Shown here piece after piece: positions 8,763 through 18,572 of a stretch of 64,000 nucleotides of DNA (position 1 is the first letter of the stretch; each line of letters begins with the position of its first letter). Source of the DNA: DATFQI01 sp963816955. Its GTDB lineage: Bacteria; Actinomycetota; Thermoleophilia; Solirubrobacterales; Solirubrobacteraceae. Under the pieces are notes generated by a model, which saw only the letters and a list, made by a program, of their open reading frames with translations, did no database searches and had not been told where the DNA came from. Both the position numbers and the translations under genes were made by a program. The DNA lies in contig CAWFME010000005.1 in the NCBI GenBank assembly GCA_963816955.1, positions 1,240,001 to 1,304,000 of the forward strand, in the 5' to 3' direction.

Positions 8763-9865
8763 GCCACCACGAGCTGACCGCCGAGCAGCAGGAGATCCGC
8801 GCGCTCGCGCGCCGCTTCGCCGACGAGAAGATCGTCCCGCACGCCGCGGAGTGGGATCGCGACCACACGTTCCCGCGCGAGCTGTTCGCCGAGCTCGGCG
8901 AGCTCGGGCTGATGGGCGTCTGCGTGCCCGAGGACCAGGGCGGCGCGGGCGCGGACTTCCTGTCCTACGTGCTCGTGCTCGAGGAGCTCGCGCGCGCCGA
9001 CGCCGGCGTCGGCGTCACCGTCGCGGTCCACACGAGCGCCTGCACGCTGCCGCTGCTCGCGCACGGCTCCGAGCTCGTGCCCGCGCTGGCCTCGGGCGAG
9101 GAGATCGGCGCCTTCGCGCTGACGGAGGCCGGCTCGGGCTCGGACGCGAGCGCCATGCGCACGCGCTACGCCGACGGCCGGCTCACGGGCGCCAAGCAGT
9201 GGATCACCAACGGCTCGCACGCCTCGACCTTCCTCGTCTTCGCCCGCGACGGCGAGCGCATCAGCGCGTTCGTCGTGCGCGCGGGGGCCGACGGCTTCGC
9301 GGTCACGCGCGAGGAGGAGAAGATGGGGCTGAACTCCTCCTCCACGGCCGACCTCGCGTTCGAGGACACGCCCGCCGAGCGGCTGGGGGAGTCCGGCAAG
9401 GGCATGGCGATCGCGCTGCGCACGCTCGACGGCGGCCGGATCGGGATCGCCGCCCAGGCGGTCGGGATCGCGCAGGCCGCGCTCGAGCTGGCGACGGGCT
9501 ACGCCAAGGAGCGCAACGCGTTCGGCGGGCCGATCGGGCGGCTCGGCGCGATCCAGCAGAAGCTCGCCGACATGCAGACGGAGATCGAGGCGGCGCGTGC
9601 GCTGACCTGGCGCGCCGCGCGGCTGAAGGAGGCCGGCCACCCGCACACGGTCGAGGGCGCCCAGGCCAAGCTGTTCGCGAGCGCGGTCGCGCGCCGCCAG
9701 ACCGGCGAGGCGATCCAGATCCTCGGCGGCTACGGCTACACGAAGGAGTTCCCCGCCGAGCGCTACTACCGCGACGCGAAGGTCACGGAGATCTACGAGG
9801 GCACGAGCGAGATCCAGCGGCTCGTGATCGCCCGCGCGCTGCTCGGCGAGGCCGCGCGAGGCTGA
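8759..9865 (+). CDS. Acyl-CoA dehydrogenase
   Basis: 368 aa. FAD-dependent acyl-CoA dehydrogenase catalysing alpha,beta-desaturation of an acyl-CoA and reducing ETF. Typical motifs are EQQEIRALARRFADEKI at the N-terminus, FALTEAGSGSDA and AKQWITNGSHA in the middle domain, and ILGGYGYTKEFPAERYYRDAKV followed by YEGTSEIQR with the catalytic Glu. It is short-chain/branched-chain-like in size. Electrons would pass to the EtfBA pair at 17.8 kb. The start overlaps the HAD gene stop by 4 nt. Confidence 0.93.
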   Translation: MSHHELTAEQQEIRALARRFADEKIVPHAAEWDRDHTFPRELFAELGELGLMGVCVPEDQGGAGADFLSYVLVLEELARADAGVGVTVAVHTSACTLPLLAHGSELVPALASGEEIGAFALTEAGSGSDASAMRTRYADGRLTGAKQWITNGSHASTFLVFARDGERISAFVVRAGADGFAVTREEEKMGLNSSSTADLAFEDTPAERLGESGKGMAIALRTLDGGRIGIAAQAVGIAQAALELATGYAKERNAFGGPIGRLGAIQQKLADMQTEIEAARALTWRAARLKEAGHPHTVEGAQAKLFASAVARRQTGEAIQILGGYGYTKEFPAERYYRDAKVTEIYEGTSEIQRLVIARALLGEAARG

Positions 9866-9866
9866 G

Positions 9867-10448
9867 GTGCGGCGGCTCGTGCTCGTCGCCTGCCTGGCCG
9901 TGGCGGGCTGCGGCGGGGGTGGCGAGCCCGCGCCCGAACGCGGCGACCTCGACCGGCGCCTGATCGAGGCCGCGTTCTCGAACGACGTCGCCGGGGCGCG
10001 GCGCCTGATCGCGCAGGGCGCCGACGTCAACGCCAAGGACGTCACGCAGCAGAGCGCCTACCTGATCGCCACGAGCGAGGTGGGCGACGACCCGCGGCTG
10101 CTGGAGCTCACGCTCGCCAGCGGCGCGCGCGTGAACGACAAGGACTCCTACAACGGCACCGGCCTGATCCGCGCGGCGGAGCGCGGGTACCCGCGGATCG
10201 TCCGCCGCCTGCTCGGTGCCGGCATCGACCGCGACCACGTCAACCGGCTCGGCTGGACGGCGCTGCACGAGGCGATCGTGCTCGGCGACGGCGGCCCCGA
10301 CCACGTCGCGACGGTGCGCGCGCTCGTCCGCGGCGGCGTCGACGTGAACGTGCCCGACGGCGACGGCGTCCCTGCGCTCGCGCACGCCGAGGAGCGCGGC
10401 TTCGCGCCGATCGCCCGGATCCTGCGCGCGGCCGGCGCGCGCCGGTAG
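9867..10448 (+). CDS. Ankyrin-repeat lipoprotein
   Basis: 193 aa. An N-terminal signal with lipobox LAVAGC (Cys15) precedes about four ankyrin repeats, for example ARRLIAQGADVNAKD, TALHEAI and RALVRGGVDVNVPDGDG. It is therefore a probable lipid-anchored extracytoplasmic protein-binding module. The GTG start at 9867 follows the acyl-CoA dehydrogenase stop by 1 nt, suggesting it is the last gene of that operon, although no metabolic link is obvious. The partner is unknown. Confidence 0.72.
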   Translation: MRRLVLVACLAVAGCGGGGEPAPERGDLDRRLIEAAFSNDVAGARRLIAQGADVNAKDVTQQSAYLIATSEVGDDPRLLELTLASGARVNDKDSYNGTGLIRAAERGYPRIVRRLLGAGIDRDHVNRLGWTALHEAIVLGDGGPDHVATVRALVRGGVDVNVPDGDGVPALAHAEERGFAPIARILRAAGARR

Positions 10449-10487
10449 CGGCGCACGCCCGCCGCGCGCCTGGCACGCTCCGGGATC

Positions 10488-12375
10488 GTGAGCATCGGGC
10501 GCATGGCCGTGGCGCTGGCCCTCGGGTGGGCGCTGCTCGCTGCGCCCGCCGCCGGGGCGCAGGCGCCGCCGGCCGAGAAGTCCGACAACGTCACCTGGAT
10601 GGGGACGCTCGCCGAGCCGCAGGTGGTCTCCGCGCACTTCCGCACGCGCGGGGCGCGCGAGGAGATGTACGTCTCGACCCTGCGCGGCCTCGCCACCTAC
10701 GACGTCACGGATCCGGCGAAGCCCGTCCAGATGGGCTTCCTGCCGCTGCCGCACTTCGAGAACGAGGACGTCGACATCGCCGCGAGCCGCGACCTCGTGC
10801 TGATCTCCAACGACCCGAGCGAGGGCGCCGGCGTGCTGTACGTGGTCTCCGTCGCCGACCCGGCCGCGCCCGCGATCGTCGGGCAGATGTCGACGGGCAA
10901 CGCGGGCTCGGGCTCCGGCTTCGGGTTCCTCTTCGACGCGTTCCCGGGCGTGGTGCCGCTGCCCGAGTCGGTCAAGACCGGCACCGGCCACACCGCCAGC
11001 TGCGTGGACGCGGGCGGGGTGGAGTGCCGCTACGTGTACCTGGCGGGCACCGCGGCGGGGATCGACATCGTCGACCTCGGGGATCCGGCGGCGCCGGAGT
11101 ACGCGACGCCGCGCAACTTCCCGGCGGAGGCCGCGACCGCGGCGCTCGCCTCGCACGACGTCCAGTTCGACCGCGGCGGGCTCGCGTGGATCGCGGGCTA
11201 CGGCGGCACCGCCGCCTACGACGTCAGCGACCCGCTCGCGCCCGAGCTCGTCTACCGCACGGACGAGCAGGGCCGCAGCCGCTACGCCGAGGACCCGGCC
11301 AACGACGGCTCGAGCCTCAACGACTTCATCCACCACAACTCGCTGCGGATCCCCAACGGCTCGCTCGCGAGCCCGCCCGCCGGGGCCGACCCCGGCGCCG
11401 ACTCCGACGTGGTGCTGATCACCGAGGAGGACTACAACCGGCCGGGCTGCGCGGGCGCGGGCTCGTTCGAGACGTGGCGGATCTCCGCCGACGAGGACGC
11501 GGACGGCACGCCGCTGCTGCACCCGCTCGGGCGCTTCGACGTCGAGGAGGACGCGGCCGGTGCGCCCGCGCTGTGCTCCGCGCACTACTTCGACGAGCGC
11601 GCCGGCCTGGTGGCGCAGGGCTGGTACGAGCAGGGAACGCGGCTGCTGTCGGTCGCCGACCCCGCGGACGTGCGGCAGGTGGGCTACTGGATCCCGGCCG
11701 GCAACGTCACCTGGGGCGCGTTGTTCCCGCCCAACGATGCGAGCGGGGAGATCGTGTACGCGCTCGACCACTCGCGCGGGATCGACGTGCTGCGGGTCGA
11801 CCGGCCCGGCGCGGGCGGCGGCACGCCGCGGCGGCAGCGCCGCGGGCGGCGGCGGCTCGGGCGCCGGCGGCGGCGCGGGCTCCGCGGGCCCAGGCGCGCT
11901 CGACCTCGCGCTCACGATCCGCGACGGCCGCGCCCGCGTGCGCCCCGGCACCCGCGTCGGCTACCGGCTGCGGGTGCGCAACCGCTCCCCGCTCAGCGCC
12001 CGCGACATCACCGTGCGCGTGCGCTGGACGCGCGCGGCGAAGCGGATCGGCGGGCGCCGCACTGCGACGTTCCGGGTCCGCTCGCTGGCGCCGGGCGCGC
12101 GCCGCGACCTGCGGCTCAGGCTGCGCGCGCGGCGGTCCGCGCCGGCCCGCCGCCTGACGGTCGTCGCGCGGCTCGCCGCGGCCGGCGACGCGAACCCGCG
12201 CAACGACACCGCGCGCGACCGCAACCGCGTCCGGGCGCCCCGCGCCTCCGGCAGCGCGCTCGCGCGCGCCGTGCTGCGCATGCCGGCGGTCCGCTCGCCG
12301 CGGACGCTCGCCGCCGGCTCGCGTACGGCGGGGGCCGTCGTGTACGGCCTCTGCCGCTTGCTGCCCGTGCGCTGA
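10488..12375 (+). CDS. Secreted LVIVD-repeat (beta-propeller) protein, apparent frameshift
   Basis: Signal peptide (about residues 1-24, ending AAGAQA), then LVIVD-type repeats such as YVSTLRGLATYDVTDPAKP, LYVVSVADPAAP and VYLAGTAAGIDIVDLGDPAAP, which form a beta-propeller-like surface domain. The frame is convincing up to DRPGAGGGT near 11,825 and then turns into Arg/Pro-rich nonsense. One frame over, a Gly/Ser linker and a CARDB/DUF11-like domain (LDLALTIRDGRARVRPGTR onward) run to the TGA at 12,373-12,375. Removing one base between about 11,816 and 11,836 joins both into 628 aa. Without correction the first frame runs to 12,401. Function unknown. Confidence 0.62.
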
Positions 12376-12378
12376 CCC

Positions 12379-12384
12379 TAGAAT
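12379..12384 (+). promoter_or_regulatory. -10 element of the mutase large-subunit gene
   Basis: TAGAAT ends 6 nt before the ATG at 12,391. The same hexamer lies 7 nt before the small-subunit gene (14,376-14,381), so both subunits seem to have near-identical leaderless promoters, which may help balanced expression. Confidence 0.5.
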
Positions 12385-12390
12385 CGGGGG

Positions 12391-14007
<1,617 letters not shown>

Positions 14008-14030
14008 CCGTCCCGAAAGGTCCCAGTTCC

Positions 14031-14369
14031 ATGCGCAAGCTGCTCGTGTCGATGTCGATCGCCGCCCTCTCGGCCGTGCTGGCCGTCCCCGCGCTCGCCG
14101 CGACGCGCACGGTCAAGGTCGGCGACGACTACTACGTCCGCAAGGGCTCCGTCCCGACCGTGACGGTCAAGAAGGGCACCAAGGTCACGTGGCGCTGGGC
14201 AGGCAAGGACATGCACAACGTCGCCGTCACCAAGGGGCCGGTGAAGTTCCGCTCCTCGTTCAAGAGCTCGGGCACCTACAGCAAGACCGTCCGGACCACC
14301 GGCACGTACACGATCGTCTGCACGATCCACCAGCCGGACATGAAGATGAAGCTCCGGGTGACGCGCTAG
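14031..14369 (+). CDS. Secreted cupredoxin-like copper protein
   Basis: 112 aa. Sec signal peptide (MRKLLVSMSIAALSAVLAVP, cleaved near ALAA). The mature part is a small cupredoxin: an early VKKGTKVTWRW strand, His62 in DMHNV, then CTIHQPDM with Cys97, His100 and Met104 as likely type-1 copper ligands. It probably carries single electrons or handles copper outside the membrane. It lies between the two mutase subunit genes although no chemical link is apparent. The GAAAGG before the ATG is a plausible Shine-Dalgarno site. Confidence 0.8.
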   Translation: MRKLLVSMSIAALSAVLAVPALAATRTVKVGDDYYVRKGSVPTVTVKKGTKVTWRWAGKDMHNVAVTKGPVKFRSSFKSSGTYSKTVRTTGTYTIVCTIHQPDMKMKLRVTR

Positions 14370-14375
14370 CGCCAA

Positions 14376-14381
14376 TAGAAT
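14376..14381 (+). promoter_or_regulatory. -10 element of the mutase small-subunit gene
   Basis: TAGAAT ends 7 nt before the ATG at 14,389 and lies just after the cupredoxin stop codon. It suggests that the small subunit has its own leaderless transcript in addition to any read-through. Confidence 0.5.
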
Positions 14382-14388
14382 CGGCTGC

Positions 14389-14799
14389 ATGGCCGCTCCC
14401 TCCAGCACCAAGAAGATCCGCGTCGTCGTCGCCAAGCCCGGCCTCGACGGGCACGACCGGGGCGCGAAGATCATCGCCCGCGCGCTGCGCGACGCGGGCA
14501 TGGAGGTCATCTACACCGGCTTGCACCAGACGCCCGAGCAGATCGTGGAGACGGTCCTTCAGGAGGACGCCGACGCCGTCGGGCTGAGCATCCTCTCGGG
14601 CGCCCACATGACGCTCGTGCCGAAGGTGATCGAGCTGCTCAAGGAGCAGGACGCCGAGGACGTCGTCGTGACGGTCGGCGGGACGATCCCGGCGCAGGAC
14701 ATCGAGGAGCTCAAGGAGCTCGGCGTCGCCGAGGTCTTCACGCCGGGCGCGCCGACTCAGGCGATCATCGACTTCATCCAGGGCGCGGTCACGCCTTAG
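14389..14799 (+). CDS. Cobalamin-binding small subunit of acyl-CoA mutase
   Basis: 136 aa, a stand-alone B12-binding Rossmann-like domain. It contains the D-x-H-x2-G motif (Asp20, His22, Gly25) whose His replaces the dimethylbenzimidazole ligand of cobalamin, then GLSILSGAHM and VTVGGTIPAQD. Length and motifs match IcmB or the small subunit of split methylmalonyl-CoA mutases. It would pair with the 538-aa large subunit at 12.4 kb. The end lies 6 bp from the convergent FAD oxidoreductase gene. Confidence 0.92.
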   Translation: MAAPSSTKKIRVVVAKPGLDGHDRGAKIIARALRDAGMEVIYTGLHQTPEQIVETVLQEDADAVGLSILSGAHMTLVPKVIELLKEQDAEDVVVTVGGTIPAQDIEELKELGVAEVFTPGAPTQAIIDFIQGAVTP

Positions 14800-14805
14800 C
14801 CGGGC

Positions 14806-16285
14806 TCAGTAGGCCGCGACGCCCGGCGGCCACGCGAGCTCCACGCCGGCGGCCGCCAGCTCGTCCCGGAACTCCCGCAGCAGCGCGGGATCGGCGCGTA
14901 CCGCGCGCGGCAGCGAGCGCCGCGCGCCGCAGAACGCCGCGAGGTGCCCGGCCGCCTCGCCGACGCTCCATTCGACCGGGTGCAGGCGGTAGGCGCCGTT
15001 GGTGACGTGCGTCGTGGCGATGTCCTTGGCGCCGGCCAGCAGGTTGTCGACGCGCACGGGGATCAGCGCGCCGAGCGGGATCTCGAACGGCGGGCACGCG
15101 ACGTCGATGTACGGGTCGCCGCCGGTCGATGGGTGCAGGTCGATCCGGTACTGGCCCACGCCGACGCTGTCCGCGTAAGGCGTGCCGAGCTCCTGCTCGA
15201 CGATGCGGTGCTCGCCGACGATCCGGCGCGACTCGCGGATGTAGAGCGCCTTCGCCGTCCAGCGCAGCCGCAGCCCGGGGAAGCCGCCCTCGGTCTGCAG
15301 CCAGTGCAGGAAGCCGAGGCTGTGCTCGCGCGCGGCGGCGGCGTGCGCCGTCGCGTCGGGCACGCCGAACACCGGCCCGCCCGTGTAGTCGATCTGCGGC
15401 CAGTTGACGAGCGTGAGGTCGCTGCGCAGGTGGCCCGGCTCGAAGTTGCCGCGCGCCGCGATCCGCCGGAACACCCACAGCTCCTTGTCGAGCGAGGGGT
15501 CGGCCAGGTCCGGGCCGACGAGCGCCGGGTCGCCAGGCGGGTTCGGGGTCAGCGTCCGCGGCACGAGCTCGTTCGTGCGCGGGTCCGGCGCGAGCAGCGA
15601 GTAGCGGCTCGCGTCGTAGCCCGGCGGGCGCGGGATCGTGTGGTCCTCGCCGGCGAGGTGGTCGACGGCGAAGCAGGCGGACACGGGCTGCATGTTCAGC
15701 GGGTCCGCCACGGCCGCCGCGTGCGGCTCGCCGGTCTCCGCTTGCGACTCCGCGCCGGTCACGTGCTCGACCCCGGCGAGCGGGAGCAGATCGCCGGTCT
15801 CGGTGGCGTCCACGAACCAGTCCGCATCGACGGTCCGCTCGCCCTCGGGCCCGAGCAGCGTGACGGCCGCGATCCGGTCGCCGTCGGTCTGCGCGGCGAC
15901 CGGCATGTGCTCCAGCAGCACCTCGATCCCCGGCCGGAGGATGAGGTCGGAGATCACCGCGACCGCCGGACCTGGCTCACACGAGAGCCGGCTCACCGTC
16001 GCCGCGCCGGGGTTGAGGTCGGGCCGCGCGCGGGCTGCGGCGGTGAGCGGCGTGTGCGCGCGGTAGTGCGCGCGGATCGCCTCGCGCAGGGCGCGGTAGC
16101 GGGCGGTGCAGCCGAAGTCCTCGATCCAGGGGTGCTCGTCGAACGGCACGGCCTGGCTCGTCGAGCTGGCCGCCCGGCCAGTCCGTCGCCTCGCTGAGCA
16201 CCACGCGGGCGCCGCGATCCGCCGCGGCGAGCGCGGCCGCCACGCCGCCGAGCCCGCCGCCCACGACCAGGACGTCCGCCTTCAG
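14806..16285 (-). CDS. FAD-dependent oxidoreductase, apparent frameshift near the N-terminus
   Basis: Two pieces in different frames make one FAD_oxidored-family protein. The N-terminal piece DVLVVGGGLGGVAAAL is the dinucleotide-binding motif, continuing to WPGGQLDE. The rest, from AVPFDEHPWIEDFG to the stop at 14,806, holds the FAD and substrate parts (DATETGDLLPL, CFAVDHLAGEDH, LLAGAKDIATTH). Deleting one base at about 16,150-16,160 gives 492 aa with the expected GGQLDE-QAVPFDEHP junction. No ATG, GTG or TTG is well placed; a CTG at 16,285, overlapping the upstream TGA, would give MKADVLVVGGG. Substrate unknown. It may be a sequencing error or a pseudogene. Confidence 0.68.
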
Positions 16286-16692
16286 ATCGACGAGCCCGAG
16301 AAGAAGAAGAACCAGACCTCGAACGCGAGCGAGGCGATCAGCACCATCCCGACGAGCACCACGTCGAGCGCGGTGATCCGCTCGCGCCGGCGCTGATCGC
16401 GCGCCGCTCGCCGGACAGGCTGCGCAGCCACGGCTGCTGCCGGCGCGGCCGGCGGCTTGCGACCGAGCAGCCGGTCGTGGCGCGCCCCGAGCGTGCCGAG
16501 CAGCTTGATCAGCCCGAAGCACGTCACGCCCATCACCGCGACGACGGCGAACACCGCGCCCATGCTCAGCCCGGACGTGCCCTGCAGCCGGCTGCCGACC
16601 CACAGCGCCAGCAGCGGGCTCCCCGTCCAGATGTTCACCGCCGTGACGGCCATCGCGGCGAGGAGAAGGGCTCTCTGCAGGCGCGCTGCCAT
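16282..16692 (-). CDS. Small membrane protein, unknown function
   Basis: 136 aa with three clear hydrophobic segments: about residues 8-25, 45-65 and 115-132. A basic, Ala/Pro-rich loop lies between the second and third (GRKPPAAPAAA, then RRAARDQRRRERI). No family recognised. The start is the ATG at 16,692; a GTG lies three codons upstream. Its stop overlaps the proposed CTG start of the FAD oxidoreductase gene, so the two are probably cotranscribed. Confidence 0.55.
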   Translation of the reverse strand: MAARLQRALLLAAMAVTAVNIWTGSPLLALWVGSRLQGTSGLSMGAVFAVVAVMGVTCFGLIKLLGTLGARHDRLLGRKPPAAPAAAVAAQPVRRAARDQRRRERITALDVVLVGMVLIASLAFEVWFFFFSGSSI

Positions 16693-16844
16693 GAAGCGCA
16701 CGCTACCGCCGGCGAACGTCAACGGCTCTGGGTGGGGAAGGTGGGGGAGTGCCCGAGCCGCCCGTTCTGCCGCGAGCGTGCAGTTGTTCTGTCTATGCGT
16801 GAAGAAGTGCACGCTCGCGTTCGGAGCGGCCGCCGCGTAACTAA

Positions 16845-16863
16845 ACCGTCCAGACGGTATAGT
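16845..16863 (+). promoter_or_regulatory. Operator palindrome overlapping the -10 of the SMR transporter gene
   Basis: A perfect inverted repeat ACCGTC-CA-GACGGT (16,845-16,858) abuts and overlaps the -10 TATAGT (16,858-16,863), which ends 7 nt before the SMR start codon. A repressor bound here would block RNA polymerase directly. The TetR-family gene just downstream is the obvious candidate, by analogy with QacR-type efflux control. Confidence 0.65.
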
Positions 16864-16870
16864 AGGTGGC

Positions 16871-17191
16871 ATGCCCGTCCTGTTCCTCAGCATCGCGATC
16901 GTCGCGGAGGTCGCCGGCACGGTCGCGCTCAAGTACACCGACGGATTCACGAGCCCCGGCCCGAGCGTGCTCGTGGTCGCCGGTTACGGCCTGTCGTTCT
17001 GGATGCTCGCGCTCGTGCTGCGCGACATGCCGATCGGCCTGACCTACGCCGTCTGGGCGGCCGCCGGCACCGCGCTGATCGCCGCGATCGGGATCGTCGC
17101 CTTCGGCGAGCCCGCCACCACCATGAAGCTGCTCAGCCTCGGGCTGATCATCGCCGGCGTCGTCGGACTGAACCTTGCCGGCAGCCACTGA
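16871..17191 (+). CDS. Small multidrug resistance (SMR/EmrE-family) transporter
   Basis: 106 aa with four transmembrane helices, the normal SMR size. The essential membrane carboxylate is Glu13 (IVAEVAGTVALKY). GLTYAVWAAAGTALIA and FGEPATTMKLLSLGLIIAGVVGLNL are typical helices 3 and 4. SMR proteins export cationic compounds or guanidinium in exchange for protons as dual-topology dimers. The gene overlaps the following TetR gene by 17 bp and has a palindromic operator over its -10 box, so it is probably derepressed by its substrates. Confidence 0.9.
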   Translation: MPVLFLSIAIVAEVAGTVALKYTDGFTSPGPSVLVVAGYGLSFWMLALVLRDMPIGLTYAVWAAAGTALIAAIGIVAFGEPATTMKLLSLGLIIAGVVGLNLAGSH

Positions 17192-17709
17192 CACCCGGCG
17201 CAGGCTGCTCGACGCGGCCACCGCGGTCGTGCGCCGCGACGGCGCGCGCGCTCTCACGCTCGACGCCGCCGCCGCCGAGGCCGGCGTCTCCAAGGGCGGG
17301 CTGCTCTACCACTTCAAGACCAAGCGCGAGCTCCTGGAAGGCATGCTCGACGGCTGGCTGGAGGAGTTCGACGCCGAGATCGAGGCCGCCCGCGAGGGGC
17401 GCCCGTTCGCGCACGGCTACGTCAAGGCCTCGGACATGAGCGCGTGGGCCGCCGCCGAGCGCGCCACGGAGTTCGGCCTGCTGGCGGCGATGGTCGAGGA
17501 GCCCGGCACGCTCGAGCGCGTCCGCGCCCGCTACGCGGCCTGGCAGGAGCAGCTGGTCAGGGAGGCCGCGCGACCCCGTGGACGCCACGGTCGCCCGGCT
17601 CGCGGCCGACGGCCTGTGGCTGAACGACCTGCTCGGCCTGGCGCCGCCCGCGGGCGAGCTGCGCGAGCGCGTGATGGCGCGGATGCTCGCGCTCGCGACG
17701 GCCGATTGA
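17175..17709 (+). CDS. TetR-family regulator, apparent frameshift in the C-terminal domain
   Basis: The N-terminal HTH is complete: DTRRRLLDAATAVVRRDGARALTL and EAGVSKGGLLYHFKTKRELL. The ligand domain reads well to WQEQLVREA near codon 130 and then becomes Arg/Gly/Pro-rich. One frame over, RDPVDATVARLAADGLW and NDLLGLAPPAGELRERVMARML continue to the TGA at 17,707-17,709, a typical TetR C-terminus. Removing one base within about 17,561-17,575 gives 177 aa. Uncorrected, the frame runs to 17,741 through the etf operator. Likely role: repressor of the SMR gene via the palindrome at 16,845. Confidence 0.72.
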
Positions 17710-17723
17710 CTGACAAGTCAATC
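17704..17723. promoter_or_regulatory. Perfect inverted repeat upstream of etfB
   Basis: The arms GATTGACT and AGTCAATC (8 bp each) flank the spacer GACA. The left arm contains TTGACT, a possible -35, and overlaps the stop codon of the TetR gene. A TAGGAT lies at 17,739-17,744. The geometry is that of a TetR/FadR-type operator controlling the etfB-etfA-etfQO-fixX operon. It differs from the SMR operator palindrome, so a different regulator probably binds. Confidence 0.6.
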
Positions 17724-17777
17724 GGGAACGAATCGCAGTAGGATGCTCGGCGCCATTCAGCGAGGAGCGTGAACCAA

Positions 17778-18572
17778 GTGAAGATCTGCGTCCTGGTCAA
17801 AGAGGTGCCGGACGCCGCCGTCGAGAAGCGGATCAACCCGTCGACGGGGCGGCTGGACCGGAGCGGGGAGAAGAACCTCAATCCGTTCGACACGCACGCC
17901 ATCGAGGCGGCGATGCAACTCAAGGAGGGCGGCGCCGTCGAGGTGGACGAGGTCGTGGCCGTCACGATGGGCCCCGAGACCGCCGTGCGCGCCTTGCACA
18001 AGGCCGTCTCGCTGGGCGCCGACCGCTCGACGCACCTGACCGACGAGGGCCTGGCGGGCTCCGACGTCAACGGCACGGGTTACGCGCTCGCCAAGGTGCT
18101 CGAGTCCGAGCAGCCGGACCTGGTCCTGCTCGGGCAGCAGTCCGACGACGGCGAGTGCTACACGATCGGCGCCGTGGTGGCCGACCACCTCCAGATGCCC
18201 TCGCTCACGCAGGTCATCAAGATCGACGTCGAGGACGGCAAGCTGCGCTGCGAGCGCCAGGCGGAGTACGGCTACGACACGGTGCTCGTCGAGCTGCCGG
18301 CCGTGATCTCCGTCGGCGACGCGATCAACGAGCCGCGCTACCCGTCGCTGAAGGCGATCATGGGCGCGAAGAAGAAGCCGCTCGAGACCAAGGCCACGGG
18401 CGACGTCGGCATCGAGGCCGACCGCGTCGGCTTCGACAACGCCAGGGCGCGCTGCAGCGACTTCAAGGCCCCGCCGGCCAAGTCCGCGGGTCAGATCATC
18501 GAGGACGAGGACACCAACGAGACGGTCGAGAAGATCGTCGCGTGGCTGGACGAGAGGAAGCTGCTGGCATGA
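17778..18572 (+). CDS. etfB: Electron transfer flavoprotein beta subunit
   Basis: 264 aa. With EtfA it accepts electrons from acyl-CoA dehydrogenases. MKICVLVKEVPD opens the protein, SDDGECYTIGAVVADHL lies in the nucleotide-binding region, and NEPRYPSLKAIMGAKKKP is the conserved recognition-loop segment of ordinary ETF beta. The GTG at 17,778 is preferred because AGGAG lies 10 nt upstream; the GTG at 17,769 would leave only 1 nt. It is the first gene of a tightly coupled etfB-etfA-etfQO-fixX operon behind an inverted repeat. Confidence 0.93.
   Translation: MKICVLVKEVPDAAVEKRINPSTGRLDRSGEKNLNPFDTHAIEAAMQLKEGGAVEVDEVVAVTMGPETAVRALHKAVSLGADRSTHLTDEGLAGSDVNGTGYALAKVLESEQPDLVLLGQQSDDGECYTIGAVVADHLQMPSLTQVIKIDVEDGKLRCERQAEYGYDTVLVELPAVISVGDAINEPRYPSLKAIMGAKKKPLETKATGDVGIEADRVGFDNARARCSDFKAPPAKSAGQIIEDEDTNETVEKIVAWLDERKLLA

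Noticed and set aside
17709..17741. TetR protein ending at 17,741 as the uncorrected frame suggests
   Set aside because: The last ~55 residues are Arg/Pro/Gly-rich and unlike TetR, while the neighbouring frame gives a typical C-terminus ending at 17,709.
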